Of a stretch of 64,000 nt of DNA, positions 34,484 to 46,386 are shown one piece after another. This stretch comes from Leptobrachium leishanense (lineage: Eukaryota > Chordata > Amphibia > Anura > Megophryidae). The stretch is from assembly GCA_009667805.1 (NCBI GenBank), contig CM019063.1, forward strand, positions 82,487,877 to 82,551,876. Reading direction: 5' to 3'. The translations under genes and the position numbers were made by a program. The notes beneath the pieces are model-generated. The model was given only the letters and a program-made list of their open reading frames with translations, was not told the DNA's origin and searched no databases. Numbering within the stretch: the first letter of the stretch is position 1; each line of letters begins with the position of its first letter.

Positions 34484-37282
34484 TCAGCACTATTATGATG
34501 TTTAAGACGTAAATGTCTAGATACCGGGGTTCCCGTAGATATCGGACTGAACGTACATGTTCCAGGATTCTCAATTTAAAGGGACGAAACGTCTTCCCAA
34601 TATACTTAATCCCACAACTACATGTAAGAAGATACACAATACCAGATGTATTGCAGTTTGAAAAATCTTTCACACTAAATTGTTTTGTGTTATCAAAATT
34701 AGTGAATTCTTTTGAGTCTTTTTGTATGTATTTACATCCTTTGCATTTACCGCATTTAAATGTTCCGGTGGGTGGTTTATTTAACCAATTTGTCTTAGAC
34801 ATATTTTTTTCTGCAAAATGACTATGGACAACCTGATCACCAATATTAGAGCAACGACGAGAGGTAATAGACGCATGTTTTGTCAACACCTTTTGAAGAT
34901 GTAAATCCTGAGTAAGTAGAGGCCAGTAACGATCACAAATTTTCCGAATTTCGTACCAACCAGTGTCGAAATTGCCAATCATTCTAATACAGGTTTCTGT
35001 ATTTTTTTTGCTTGTCCTGTAAGAGCATATCACGATCAGTAAGAAGAGCATTTTGATATGCTCTCTTAAGGCATCTATTAGGGTATCCTTTTTGTTTAAA
35101 CATCATCTTCAAATCCCTAGCTTTGATTTTAAAGTCTTCAAGGGATGAACAGGCTCTTCTCAGACGAATATATTGTCCTGTTGGTATTCCACGTTTCAGA
35201 GGGGAAGGATGAAAACTTTCCCAATTGAGAAGATTGTTAGTAGCTGTTTCTTTTCTATACAGTGTGGTCATTATTTGTCCATGAGCTGATTTATTGATTG
35301 AAACATCTAGAAAGTTAATTGTTTGTTCTTGTATTTCAAATGTAAATTTCAAATTTAAATCATTGTGGTTCAGTTTATTTACAAAGTCAATGAAAGAATC
35401 ACGATTCCCATCCCATAGTATAAAGACGTCATCAATGTAACGTTTCCATTCAATGATTCTGTGTTGAAATTCTACAAGTTCTGGGCCATTAACGACAAAG
35501 TGTTCCCACCAGCCAAGATGTAAGTTGGCATAGGACGGTGCCATAGATGTACCCATGGCCGTACCTGTGACTTGCCTATAGAACTTATGATCAAAAGTGA
35601 AGAAATTATGTGTCAGTATGAAGTGTAACAATCGTAACACGAAGTCCGTATGTTTCTTATGTCGTTCGCCCCTCTGATCCAAAAAATATTTAGTATGTTC
35701 CAAACCTAGATTATGGGGAATGCAACTATATAGCGACTCAACGTCTAGGCTACATAAAAGAACATTCTCGGTTAGAGTAAGATTTGACACGAATTGGAGC
35801 ATCTGGGTAGAATCTCTGATATAAGACGGAAGTTCACAAACAAATTTCTTCAAAATTTGATCAATGTAAATACTGGCATTCTGTGTAAGGTTATTACAAC
35901 CAGAAACTATAGGGCGTCCTGGAGGAGGTGAAACCTTTTTATGTATTTTTGGCAGAGCATAGAAAGTAGCAATCCTTGGACTAATTGGTTTCATAAATTT
36001 ATATTCATTTTCAGTGATTAGACCTTCTCCACGTGCATCTATGAGTATATTTTCAAGATCATTTAAAAACCTAGGGGTGGATTTTGGGTTAGTACCCCAT
36101 ACGTTTTTTCATCCTGAAGTATCCTTAAAACCATATTCTTATATTGCTCTGTACTTAGTATAACGATATTGCCGCCTTTGTCAGCTTTTTTAATTGTTAT
36201 CTTATCGTCATCTTGTAGGGTTTTTAAAGCTTGAAATTCTTGTTTTGAGATGTTTATTTGTATGACGAATTTATAGTGAGATCGTCAATTTTTTCAATTT
36301 CTTGACATACTAACGTACAGAACATTTCGATGTTACTATACTCACTGATTTGAGGTGTAAAAACACTTTTAGGTTTAAGGCTGGTATATCCCATATCCCC
36401 CAGTTCTTTAGTATTTTCTTCTAATAAATCCATTAAGATGTTTAGACAATCTATATCTGTTGGTGCTAAATCATATCTTCTAGCTGTTTTTTCCAACTGT
36501 AATTTATGGAATTTATGTAGAGCGATCTTACGTGTGAATAGATGTATGTCTTTGATCCAATCAAATTTATGGAACTTCGGTTTAGGGACGAAGGACAGTC
36601 CCTTTTCAAGTACAGAAATTTCATGAGGAGTTAGAGTTCGTGGGGATAGATTAATGACTTGAAATGGGTTATTTACCATCTCTTTCTCCCCCCGTTTCTC
36701 TTTCTGCCTCTCTGTTTTCTTGTATTGGCTCTTAGGTCCTCCTCCCTGAACTGGTCTAAAAAAAGTCACATTTTTTTTTAGTATACCTTTATCACGTGGT
36801 CTTGGATTTTCCACCATAGTATCTGTATTATCAGCGGGGTCCTCCTGATCAGAAGTCTCATAATCAGAGGCTGACATCCCTTCAGCTCTACTGGTGTTAT
36901 CATGTTTAGGTGGAAATCTATAGACATTGCCATCTTTATAATCTTTACTATCTCTCATGAACTTTCTGTGTTTACGATCTTTAATTTCTTTGTCAAATCT
37001 ATCCAATTTAGATTTTAACTGTATTTCAAGTTTTTCAAAAGATGATTCACCCTTAAATTTTTGAACTTTCTCAACTTCATTATTGATAGTGTCACTTATT
37101 TCAGTCAAAATGCATTTCTCATGTTTAATAAGAATCTCCATAAATTTGTTAGCACATGCATTCGCTGCTTGTTCCCATTCAATGAGAAAAGCATCATGCT
37201 TAATATGTGTTGCAGGAGGAGTATGGACGCGTAAACCCCGGGGTATCATCTCTCTTTTTAAATAATTTTCCAAAGATGCCAC
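34380..37282 (-). pseudogene. Penelope-like ORF: N-terminal region, reverse transcriptase, GIY-YIG nuclease
   Basis: The N-terminal part (37282-36254) is charged and carries LEKGLSFVPKPKFHKFDWIK, typical of Neptune-type PLEs. The reverse transcriptase (36243-34984) shows FYALPKIHKK, GRPIVSGCNNL, the motif-B block GTAMGTSMAPSYANL and the catalytic YIDDVF. The nuclease (35051-34380) shows a Cys cluster CGKCKGCKYI and GIVYLLTCSCGIKYIGKT, the GIY-YIG signature. Frameshifts are apparent near 36250, near 36090, near 34990 and before 34480, with a stop inside the RT N-terminus, so this copy cannot make protein. The element's C-terminal end, MVVEKVRIGPRGGNFDKKLR, is better preserved in the inverted arm at 38304-38460. 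Confidence 0.9.
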
Positions 37283-37543
37283 TTCCCATCTGGATCTAAT
37301 TTGATTCTTTAAGATTTTTTAACCATTAAATGCCACATAAATATTATCAGTGGAACTGTCATCAATGAGGTCACCGTCTGAGAAAACCTCCTCCGCATTG
37401 TTACACCAGCAATCGAAATTTTTAACTGATGATAGGAGGCCTGCCATAATGTTCCTAATCAAGGTATTAAAACCGAATAATTAGTAGTACAACGATATAA
37501 CGGAAGTTAAACTTCCAATGTAGGGGATAACCCAAAATTCAAT

Positions 37544-38290
37544 TTAGAAAACAATTTTTTAACAACTTTATTTTAAACAATAATGCAAACAATTCAATAC
37601 AAGGTTTTTAAAAAACACAAATAGAATAATGAATTATACGTAATGGTATATCTGGAGGATAGTCCGATAACCCACAATGTATACCATCAATACGGCTGTT
37701 ATTTAGGTGAAGGATTATAACATAAATAACATTTGTGGGTATCGTAATTAGAAGGATTTACCTATAGTCACGTGATTTCCAATAAGGAATTGTCCACTGG
37801 TACATAGCAGTTAATGCTCCAGATAAGGAGCTAAGTCTCTAAATAGTTCTGAGGGACACTTAGTAGTAGCTGTCCAGTAACAATTCCTATAAATATATAG
37901 CGCTCTGCTTCTCTTGTAAGTGCATAATCTTATTAGTTCCCAACAGTATCAATATAAATGATATTTCAAATTTAGTATCCTAACTAGGGACCTTAGCCTA
38001 ACTGTACTTATGGATATATATCTATCTGTGGTCCAACCATTCTTAGATATAAACGGTGCGCTATAGATCTCGTCAATGCATATGGAGAACCATGCGGATT
38101 CGGATATAAATAAGTGCCTAAATTGTACATATAAGGTTTATGAGACGCTGTGGATAAGGCAATACGATAGTGGCCAATTAGATCAATTTCAAAGGTAATC
38201 CACTTATGTAATTAGCGCATCGTTGGTTTCGTCAGTAGCCATGTTAGGTCAGACATACAAAGGATTTTAGGCTAAAATTACAGGGAGAAT
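37544..38290. repeat. 0.75-kb inner inverted repeat of PLE block
   Basis: Reverse complement of 39942-40689, with AT-rich non-coding sequence upstream of the ORF in its orientation. The partner ends exactly at the junction with the duplicated block. Confidence 0.8.
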
Positions 38291-39761
38291 AAGTCTTAAA
38301 TTCATGGTGGTTGAAAAAGTTCGGATTGGCCCCCGTGGGGGTAATTTTGATAAGAAACTTCGTCAGAGAGAGGCATATTGGATCTATAAGTTAGGAACCA
38401 AAAATCCTGGTGGTCTAAATGAAGGATTTACCTTCACCCCATTTATTGACAATACCTTCCTAACTTCTAATCTTATCTGCCAGTTCCTAATTGTATATGT
38501 ATGTATTTCATATATATACTTCTTCTCCTTTTTTCAATTTTATTTTAATTTATGTACAATAAACTGTTCACATACTGTAATTTTTTCTATGTCAGGATAT
38601 CAATGTCACTACGTATTTTCAAACTCGATGCATGTTTGGGGCTCCTCCCGTCTGTATATCATAAGGTCGCTATTTGGACACTTTATTGTATCTAGTGGGG
38701 GTTAGATGGGTTATTAACTTATCTGCCCCATATGATCTAACTGAGAACCCTTCCGGTTATGGTATGCTTTACAATCTATGTAGACCGGTTGGATGTTTCC
38801 GACGGTTTCTGTCACCTAGCAACAAGCAGTGAGAATAATTTATTCCAAACGGAAACGATGGTATCTGGGAGGTCACATGTCTAGCTCACGTGCCTAATTT
38901 GCATATCAATACCGTTTCTCCCAACATGCATCACAAAACAGTATATATTGACGTTCCTGTACAGAGCAATATCACTCTTGATGAAGCCGTGATTGGAAAC
39001 GGCGAAACGCGTTGAGTCTTTACTCTGAGTTCTATACTCCAATTTTAACAGACACTATGATTTTTTCAATTTCTATACACTTTTGGTAATCTGGTTAAAT
39101 CTGGTTAAATCTGGTTAAATCCCGTTTGGGGACCACGTGATGCGTTCGCTGTGCATATGTACATATGTGCTTATGCTATAGATCAGTTATAAGTGCCTTT
39201 GTTGTTACATCTTGCAGCAAGTACCGTCTAATATCTTTACCAGGAAATGCCGTTGGTTTTACCACCAAAACGCTATATGACTAATTAGGCAAGCCTCTGG
39301 TGTTTTGTGGTGTTATGCGGTGTGGTTGCCGCATTTACGATATAAATAATTCAATTGGTCCTAAATTGTAATGATTTTGTAGGCAATCACTGGTTAAATG
39401 TGCATATGGTTGAAACGCTGTCTGGTTTGACCACAAATGTTATACGATTTATTTTTGTGGCCACGCGGTGCATATGCACCTACGAGATAAATCAGTCTCA
39501 ATTGCTTTAATGGTGTTGCAACAAGTATCGTCTAATATCCTTACCTGAGAATACTGGTTGGTTTGACTATAACGTTATATGATCAATTAGGTATACCTTG
39601 ATGTTATGCAGTGTGACCGCCGGACACATGCACTTATGGTATAAATTAATTACAATTGGTTCAATTGTGAGAACTTCGCAGCAATTACTGTTTAACATGT
39701 GTATATGGATAGATGCTAATTTTGGTTTGACTACAAATGCCATATGACCTATTGAGTTAAC
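38291..39761 (+). repeat. Right 1.47-kb arm of PLE inverted repeat
   Basis: Begins with the nuclease C-terminal coding end (LRQREAYWIYKLGTKNPGG), then the 3' region with hammerhead motif c at 38974-39017. Confidence 0.85.
38974..39017 (+). ncRNA. Hammerhead-ribozyme-like motif c (PLE, other arm)
   Basis: Same sequence as motif b in the inverted arm, including the T at the first core position, so the change predates the inversion or both derive from one source. Confidence 0.6.
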
Positions 39762-39941
39762 CATTTCGGTGGCCACGCTGTGTTACGCACCCAAGATATG
39801 TATCAGCTTTAATTACTCTAGCTATGTTAATCCTGTTAGGTGCGATTATTCCATACTCTCATTATTAATTTGAGCCTCAGGGTTAGTTTAGCTCCAGAAA
39901 TACATTGACTAATTAACGTCTTGATGGTTCCTTGATGGGGC

Positions 39942-40689
39942 ATTCTCCCTGTAATTTTAGCCTAAAATCCTTTGTATGTCTGACCTAACATGGCTACTGA
40001 CGAAACCAACGATGCGCTAATTACATAAATGGATTACCTTTGAAATTGATCTAATTGGCCACTATCGTATTGCCTTAATCCACAGCGTCTCATAAACCTT
40101 ATATGTACAATTTAGGCACTTATTTATATCCGAATCCGCATGGTTCTCCATATGCATTGACGAGATCTATAGCGCACCGTTTATATCTAAGAATGGTTGG
40201 ACCACAGATAGATATATATCCATAAGTACAGTTAGGCTAAGGTCCCTAGTTAGGATACTAAATTTGAAATATCATTTATATTGATACTGTTGGGAACTAA
40301 TAATATTATGCACTTACAAGAGAAGCAGAGCGCTATATATTTATAGGAATTGTTACTGGACAGCTACTACTAAGTGTCCCTCAGAACTATTTAGAGACTT
40401 AGCTCCTTATCTGGAGCATTAACTGCTATGTACCAGTGGACAATTCCTTATTGGAAATCACGTGACTATAGGTTAAATCCTTCTAATTACGATACCCACA
40501 AATGTTATTTATGTTATAATCCTTCACCTAAATAACAGCCGTATTGATGGTATACATTGTGGGTTATCGGACTATCCTCCAGATATACCATTACGTATAA
40601 TTCATTATTCTATTTGTGTTTTTTAAAAACCTTGTATTGAATTGTTTGCATTATTGTTTAAAATAAAGTTGTTAAAAATTGTTTTCTAA
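39942..40689. repeat. Partner of the 0.75-kb inverted repeat
   Basis: Complement of 37544-38290. The last matching bases TTCTAA end at 40689, after which Tc1 sequence starts. Confidence 0.8.
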
Positions 40690-40924
40690 GTTTATTGAAC
40701 AGAACATGTAAAGATTCACAGTGCAGGGTGGAAAAAGTATCTGAACCTTTGGACTTAATAACTGGTTGACCCTCCTTTGGCAGAAATAACCTCAACCAAA
40801 CGTTTCCTGTAGTTGCAGATCAGACCTGCACAACGATCTGGAGTAATTTTGGACCACTCCTCTTCACAAAACTGTTTCAGTGTAGCAATATTCTTGGGAT
40901 GTCTGGTGTGAATCGCTCTCTTAA

Positions 40925-41643
40925 CCCCTTAAGGACCTCTGACGTACCCTGTACGTCCTGTACTCGGGTCTCCCTTTATCTCCCGATCCATGGCAGCTGG
41001 ATGGTCATATTTGCCATCATTTAAAAGGCCTGATTATGGCCTTTCAAAGGATACCAAACATGAGCAGGTTTGGTTTTAAAAAAAAAATTTTAAAAAAAAA
41101 TTAAATAAAAAAAATAATAAAAAAATTAAATAAAATAAAAAAAAATTTTTTTTTTAAAAGTTTTTTTTGTCTGGGGGGAGTTTAATTAAATAGGACCTAG
41201 GCTGTCATCTAAAAATAATTAGCACAAAATGGTCAGAATGAGCGCAGCGCACATAGGTGAACTGTCTCAGCAGTGAAGGGGTTAAAAAGCAAACGCATGT
41301 TAAAATTGGGTATTTCTAGTCTCGGGACAAAATTTTGAACCTATTTAGCAGGGGTCTTTTTGGGTGGTTGTAGATTTTGGGGATTAAATTACGAAAAAGT
41401 GTGTTTTTACCATTTTTTTCCTCATATTTCATATTTTTTTTTATAGTAAATTATTCGATATGATGGAAATAATGGTATTTCTAGAAAGTCCATTTAATGG
41501 CGGGAAAAAGGGTGTATAATATGTGTGGGTCGAATAAACGAGTAAGAGGAAAAATTGTCCTAAACACTAACAGCGCAGAAACGTAAAAACAGCAGCGGTC
41601 ACTAAAAGACGGATTTGTGTAAAACCGCCCGGTCACTAAGGGG
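40925..41643. mobile_element. TTAA-target element inside Tc1, copy 1 (internally deleted)
   Basis: 719 bp; same ends and site as copy 2 but missing 519 bp between a CTCCCTTA and a TCCCTTTATCTCCC, which share a short homology at the junction. Confidence 0.88.
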
Positions 41644-41741
41644 TTAAGGTCATGCCACAGCATTTCAATCGGGTTGAGGTCAGGACTCTGACTGGGCCAC
41701 TCCAGAAGGCGTATTTTGTTTTGTTGAAGCCATTCTTTTCT

Positions 41742-42346
41742 TTAATTACTTGTATGCTTTGGGTCATTGTCCTGTTGCATCACCAATCCTCTGCGGAGCT
41801 TCAGTTGGTGGACAGATGGTCTTACATTTTCCTGCAAAATGTCTTGATAAACTCTGGAATTCATTTTTCCATCAATGACAACAATCCGTCCAGGCCCTGA
41901 GGCAGCAAAGCAGCCCCAAACCATGATGCTCCCTCCACCATGTTTTACAGTGGGGATGAGGTTTTGATGTTGGTGTGCTGTGCCTTTTTTTCTCCACACA
42001 TAGTGTTGTGTGTGTTTTTTCCAAACAACTCAATTTTGGTTTCATCTGTCCACAGAATATTTTCCAAGTAGTGCTGTGGAACATCCAGGTGCTCTTTTGC
42101 AAACTTCAAACGTGCTGCAATATTCTTTTTGGACAGCAATGACTTCCTCTGTGGTGTCCTCCCATGTACTCCATTCTTGTTTAATGTTTTCCTTATTGTA
42201 GAGGTGTCAACAAAAATGTTAGCAGGTGCCAGAGATTTCTGTAAGTCTTTAGCTGACACTCTAGGATTCTTCTTTACCTCATTAAGCATTCTGCAATGTG
42301 CTCTTGCAGTCATCTTTACAACGACCACGCCTAGGGAGAGTAGCAA
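41742..42346 (-). pseudogene. Tc1 transposase fragment, copy 1
   Basis: Same gene as 58746-59432. Here MQQDNDPKHTS is in frame, but two other indels are present: a 2-base loss in the GRPVK linker region near 42320 and an extra TG near 42010. A stop follows PKHTSN. Inactive. Confidence 0.85.
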
Positions 42347-43315
42347 CAGTGCTGAACTTTCTCCATTTGTAGACAGTCTGTCTTACTGTGGACACATGAA
42401 CATCAAGGCTTTTGGAGATACTTTTGTAACCCTTTCCAGCTTCATGCAAGTCAACAATTCTTGATCGTAGGTCTTCTGAGAGCTCTTTTCAGACGAACGC
42501 ATTTTTCGCGTTGTTCGTGAAAAAGTGCGTTTGAACGAATGGACGTATTTTTTTCAAGGAATACGTGATAGCGGTCATACGATGCGCATTTTCGTCCGTG
42601 ATTTGTACGGATCATCAATAAAACACTTTTTGCGTCTGGACGTTATGTTGGCCGGACATTAGCAGCGTCTGACGTCTCCTAATCACACACACATATGCCG
42701 CTAGCAGACGCAGCGCACTCTGTACGTCAGTATTAGCGGTTTGACGTTCTCGAAAAAATGTGTTCGTTTGCCACTTTCGTGCGGCCGTTCTTCGTATGCT
42801 GCCCGGCATTGGACATCATTTGCTGCTAGCACGGCCGTGATTAAGTGCGGCTAAACGCACGTTAATACTGCGCTCGTCTGACCCCAGCCTTATAGGTCGC
42901 ATTAAAAGGTGGAAGAATTTCTGAAATGATTTATCTTTGTCTCATTTTCACATCCCAGAAACCTGACATTTTAACAGGGGTGTGTAGACATTTGCTTTCC
43001 ACTGTAAATGTGTTTTGTCAACTGTCTAAGGCTTCCAAATCCGAATAACACAGGGTTAGCAATGCATAGTATAGTGATAAGGTTTCTCATGTGGGCAGGA
43101 CTGGCCTGAAAATGGTTAGTGCATTTGCAAGCCTATAATATCGCCTTTCTCAAACATTTCTAAAGGCGAGACATCAGAGTATAATTGTGAAATATTGGGA
43201 ACAAAATTTTCAGACTGTCAAATATAAAAATAGGTAAATTTATATTTTCTTTTAACACCCAAATATCTTCCTTACAAATAAAACTCCTACTTTTTTTAAC
43301 AAAAAATAAACTTAC

Positions 43316-43433
43316 AATCAAATAATAATAGCAGATTTCGAATATTAACATCCTCTATGTAATCAAAGGCAGATTTTCCTATTTCAGTAACTAAATGAGG
43401 ATTTGCTCCATGTTCCAGAAGAAGTTTTGCCAT
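43316..43433 (-). CDS. Ankyrin-repeat exon B, copy 1
   Basis: Same sequence and splice signals as 60297-60414. It ends in phase 1 (T/GTAAGT). No phase-matched continuation was found to its left, where the Tc1 element and then the Penelope-like block begin. Further exons could lie outside the window or may not exist, in which case this copy is a dead-end fragment. Confidence 0.7.
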
Positions 43434-43599
43434 CTTAAAAGAAAAGAAAATTATAAGCAATGAAAACAGAACATGGGAAAAAGTTTAGCTTTGTCAGGTT
43501 TCATATCTGAAAACCTCAATCGTCTATGATTATTAGTAAACATATTGCATTACTTTCATATAATAAACTGGAGATCTACAAAACAACAATACAGAGATT

Positions 43600-45115
43600 A
43601 TTATTATCATCATCATTTATATAGCGCCAACAGTTTCCCAGCGTTTACAATAACCGAAAGGAACAAGATACAGATAAACAAGCAGGACAGAGACAAGAGG
43701 TGTAGAGGGCCCTGCTCATAGGAGATTACAATCTAGAGGGATTGGGGTGGAGGGAAACAAGAGGAGTTTTATTGGTTGCCAGGATCATTAGTGCCAGTGA
43801 TTCAGGAATGGTGGATGTCATGGCAGTGGCATCTATCATGATGTGTAGGTAGGTGAGCAGAGGGATAAATTAGCATCAGTAATGTAGTACACTAATCTGA
43901 GGAGATGGGATTTGAGGGATATCTTAAAGGCCTGAAGATTAGAGGAAGAGTCTGATAGGTCAATCCACAAGACCAGAACTTCCATGCAGATGAGAGTTGG
44001 CAGTGCGGGTGTATACAGAGGACAGGTGGAGGTTGCCCGCTGATCAGAGTCACTTCTCTCAAATATCTAGGTATGTGGTTAGACCCAAATTTATCCCTTG
44101 GTCCTCACATCGAAAAACTCTCATCTAAGCTTTACCCCAAACTAGTTGCCCTGTATAGAAACAAATCCTGCCTGAGCCCCGCGGCAAGAAAGCAGATTGT
44201 ACAACAAATGCTTATGCTGGCTATTGAATACGGAGATGTAGTGTATGCAGCCGCCCCGCAAACACACTTTCAGAAACTTACTACATTGTATAACTCATTC
44301 TGCCACTTTGTGCTACAATGTAACTACATGACCCACCATTGTGACATGTTAAAAGAGCTAAACTGGCCGTCACTGGAATCTAGACGCACTCTTCACCTTT
44401 CCAAACCGGTGTTATTAAGAGATTTTCAGGGAAGCTGCCACCCTACCTGAATAGATTGCTTCCCCCAACAGTTCCTTCATCCTATAACCTCCGATCCAGA
44501 ACCAGCACCTTACTTGCAATACCACAATACAAAAAGAAAGTGGCTCGATGCTCATTTTCCTACAGAGCACCGCAATTATGGAATAAACTCCCAGACGCCA
44601 TCAAATCTTCCCCCAGTCTAAAGTCACTTAAGAGATCTCTATTAACATACCTCAATACGGAATGCACCTGTAAACATGTAACACAGTTAATATATTTCCT
44701 ACATATTTATTTTCTGTTAATCTCTATATTTGTATTTTATTAATATCTTGCATTTTATCACTTTGTATTTCTGTAACAATTCAATGATCTTGAACCCAGG
44801 ACATACTATAAAACGAGAGATATCTCAATGTATCCTTCCTGGTAAAATACTTTATAAATAAATAAGGGACACGCTTGAGGAGTAACGAAGACATGTATGG
44901 AGGGATGGAGTTATTGAGTGATTTGAACGTGAGTGTCAGTATTTTAAACTGTATCTGGAAGTTTACAGGAAGCCAATGGAGGGACTGACAGGGGGAGAGG
45001 TATGCGAGGAACTTTGGGCGAGAAAAATAAGCCTGGCAGCTGCATTCATTACAGAATAAAAAGGGTCAATGCAGGCATTGGCGAGGCCATTAAGGAGCAA
45101 GTTACAGTAAGGTGT
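43600..45115. mobile_element. SINE/L2-like repeat split by the LINE, copy 1
   Basis: Left part starts with ATT/ATC repeats and ATATAGCGCCAACAG; right part (from about 44865) contains GGAAGCCAATGGAGGGACTG. The two halves look like one older non-coding retroelement. The copy-2 equivalent is about 60581-62096. Confidence 0.55.
44043..44864 (+). mobile_element. L2-type LINE 3' fragment, copy 1
   Basis: Encodes the end of a reverse transcriptase: LKYLGMWLDPNLSLGPHIEK, LYRNKSCLSPAARKQ, EYGDVVYAAAP, then after a frameshift near 44450 YNLRSRTSTLL and FSYRAPQLWNKLPDAIKSSP. It ends in TTTATAAATAAATAAG. It is inserted in another repeat (43600-45115). Confidence 0.85.
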
Positions 45116-45202
45116 TCAATCCTCCATTTACTGTAGATCTCTTTTGTTAGAGATCATCCACATGCTGGGGATCTGAATGCCAAAGCCAATTTGCTTGTTT
45201 AC

Positions 45203-45345
45203 CTCATAGTCCCCTTCATAAACCGCATCATGTATTGGAGCAACTTGACCAAAACCTGTGGCGTTGACATCGGCACCAGCCTCTAGCAAGCATTTGGCTG
45301 CATTATAATTACCAAAAACACAAGCTTCATGCAGTGGCGTCCAAC
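45203..45345 (-). CDS. Ankyrin-repeat exon A, copy 1
   Basis: Identical in sequence to exon A of copy 2, with the same splice sites. It sits in the other copy of the duplicated block, downstream of the long unknown exon in gene orientation. If the duplication is genuine, the gene would gain an extra ankyrin module or carry a second partial gene. If it is an assembly duplication, this is the allele of the exon at 62184-62326. Nothing in the exon shows relaxation of constraint. Confidence 0.72.
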
Positions 45346-46011
45346 CTGAGAAGACAAAAAAATATAACTTTGAAAATGTAAACTCATATATGACAAGTGG
45401 GATTCACAGGCCTTGAATGAAATTTGTTTGCTGGTGACTTTATTTTAACAATCGCAAACCCACTGCTATCACTGCCTTCTTTACATACATGCCTCCCAAA
45501 TTATCTGCCCTAATAGATGTTTACCTCAAAGTATGATTGTTTTAAATGGGCTGTGGCTGAAGGTTATCATATATTCAATACTTAGAGATTAAAACAGCCC
45601 CACTGAGAGAAGCAATGTTTTATTTAATTGAACTGCAAAGTTTACTATTTTATGTTATAAATGTACTATTTAGATGGTCCAGATACAAAGTATCCAGTCT
45701 AGGATGTGTTGCAACTGCCAAAATGTCAATTTTACCAAAAATATTGTACCTATTCCAAAATTTGGAATGAAAAGAAAACTGTATCAATGGCGCCACCTAG
45801 CGTTAGTTCTTATAATTTAAAACAAGATGCAAAAATAAAACTGTATATAGCAAGCATAAAATACTGCATATGTAAAACTCGATAGGAGTGGAAAATATGG
45901 ATTTACGCAGAAGATCTAAGTCCATGGACTTCTAAATGGTGAATCAGCAGCTGTCCCCCTCCATTTGGTGATATATCCAAAACCACAGGCGAAATAAGAT
46001 AGGAAAAAAGA

Positions 46012-46200
46012 TATGGCAGAGTCAGCGCTTCGTTCAACCGTGGCCTTTCTCGATCTTCTTTCTTTAAATGTGGATCTGTACCTCAAACAAAAGTAAAATT
46101 TATCATAGCGCAACAATCTGGTCTCCACATATTCAATAAGAAGAGAGGGAATAAACTCACATATTGTGGTGTCTCGATCAGACACTTGATGTATTCACCG
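46012..46200 (-). repeat. Left inverted arm of hammerhead element, copy 1
   Basis: Reverse complement of 47893-47959 joined to 50617-50760; the join is the Helitron 2 insertion site. Copy 2 left arm: 62993-63181. Open frames across it are not genes. Confidence 0.75.
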
Positions 46201-46306
46201 TAATTTCAAGTCCATTAGTGACTCGAGGACTCTTTCACTTTCACGAATGGACTTGAAATTACGGTAAAGACTATAAGTACATTGGCATTTGGAAACGGAC
46301 CATATA

Positions 46307-46346
46307 CCTACTGAGGAAGCGATTTCAATCACGAAACGCGTTTGGG
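46307..46346 (+). ncRNA. Hammerhead-ribozyme-like motif d, copy 1
   Basis: CCTA, CTGAGGA, hairpin, GAAA, CGCGTT, TGGG. The G for T in CTGAGGA falls on the variable core position. CCTA/TGGG can pair as helix I. AATAAA follows at about 46381. Just upstream, CCGTAATTTCAAGTCCATT (46199) is inverted at 46246-46264. Confidence 0.55.
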
Positions 46347-46386
46347 TGTTTTTGCTGGTTTATTTCTGCTATACTTTTATAATAAA

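Larger units (their letters stand above)
33012..40689 (-). mobile_element. Penelope-like retroelement block with large inverted repeats
   Basis: A 7.7-kb block with one decayed PLE coding region (34380-37282). It has two nested sets of inverted repeats: 33012-34483 with 38291-39761 (about 1.47 kb) and 37544-38290 with 39942-40689 (about 0.75 kb). The right arm contains the C-terminal nuclease coding end plus the 3' region in opposite orientation, then the complement of the 5' region. Inverted partial copies fused to a main copy are a known habit of this class. A hammerhead-like motif lies in each 3' region. The left end abuts satellite; the right end abuts the duplicated block exactly. Confidence 0.85.
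40690..43004 (-). mobile_element. Tc1-type transposon, copy 1 (left end missing)
   Basis: Same element as in copy 2 with the same two inserts at the same sites, but lacking its first 154 bp, replaced by the end of the Penelope-like block. Confidence 0.85.
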
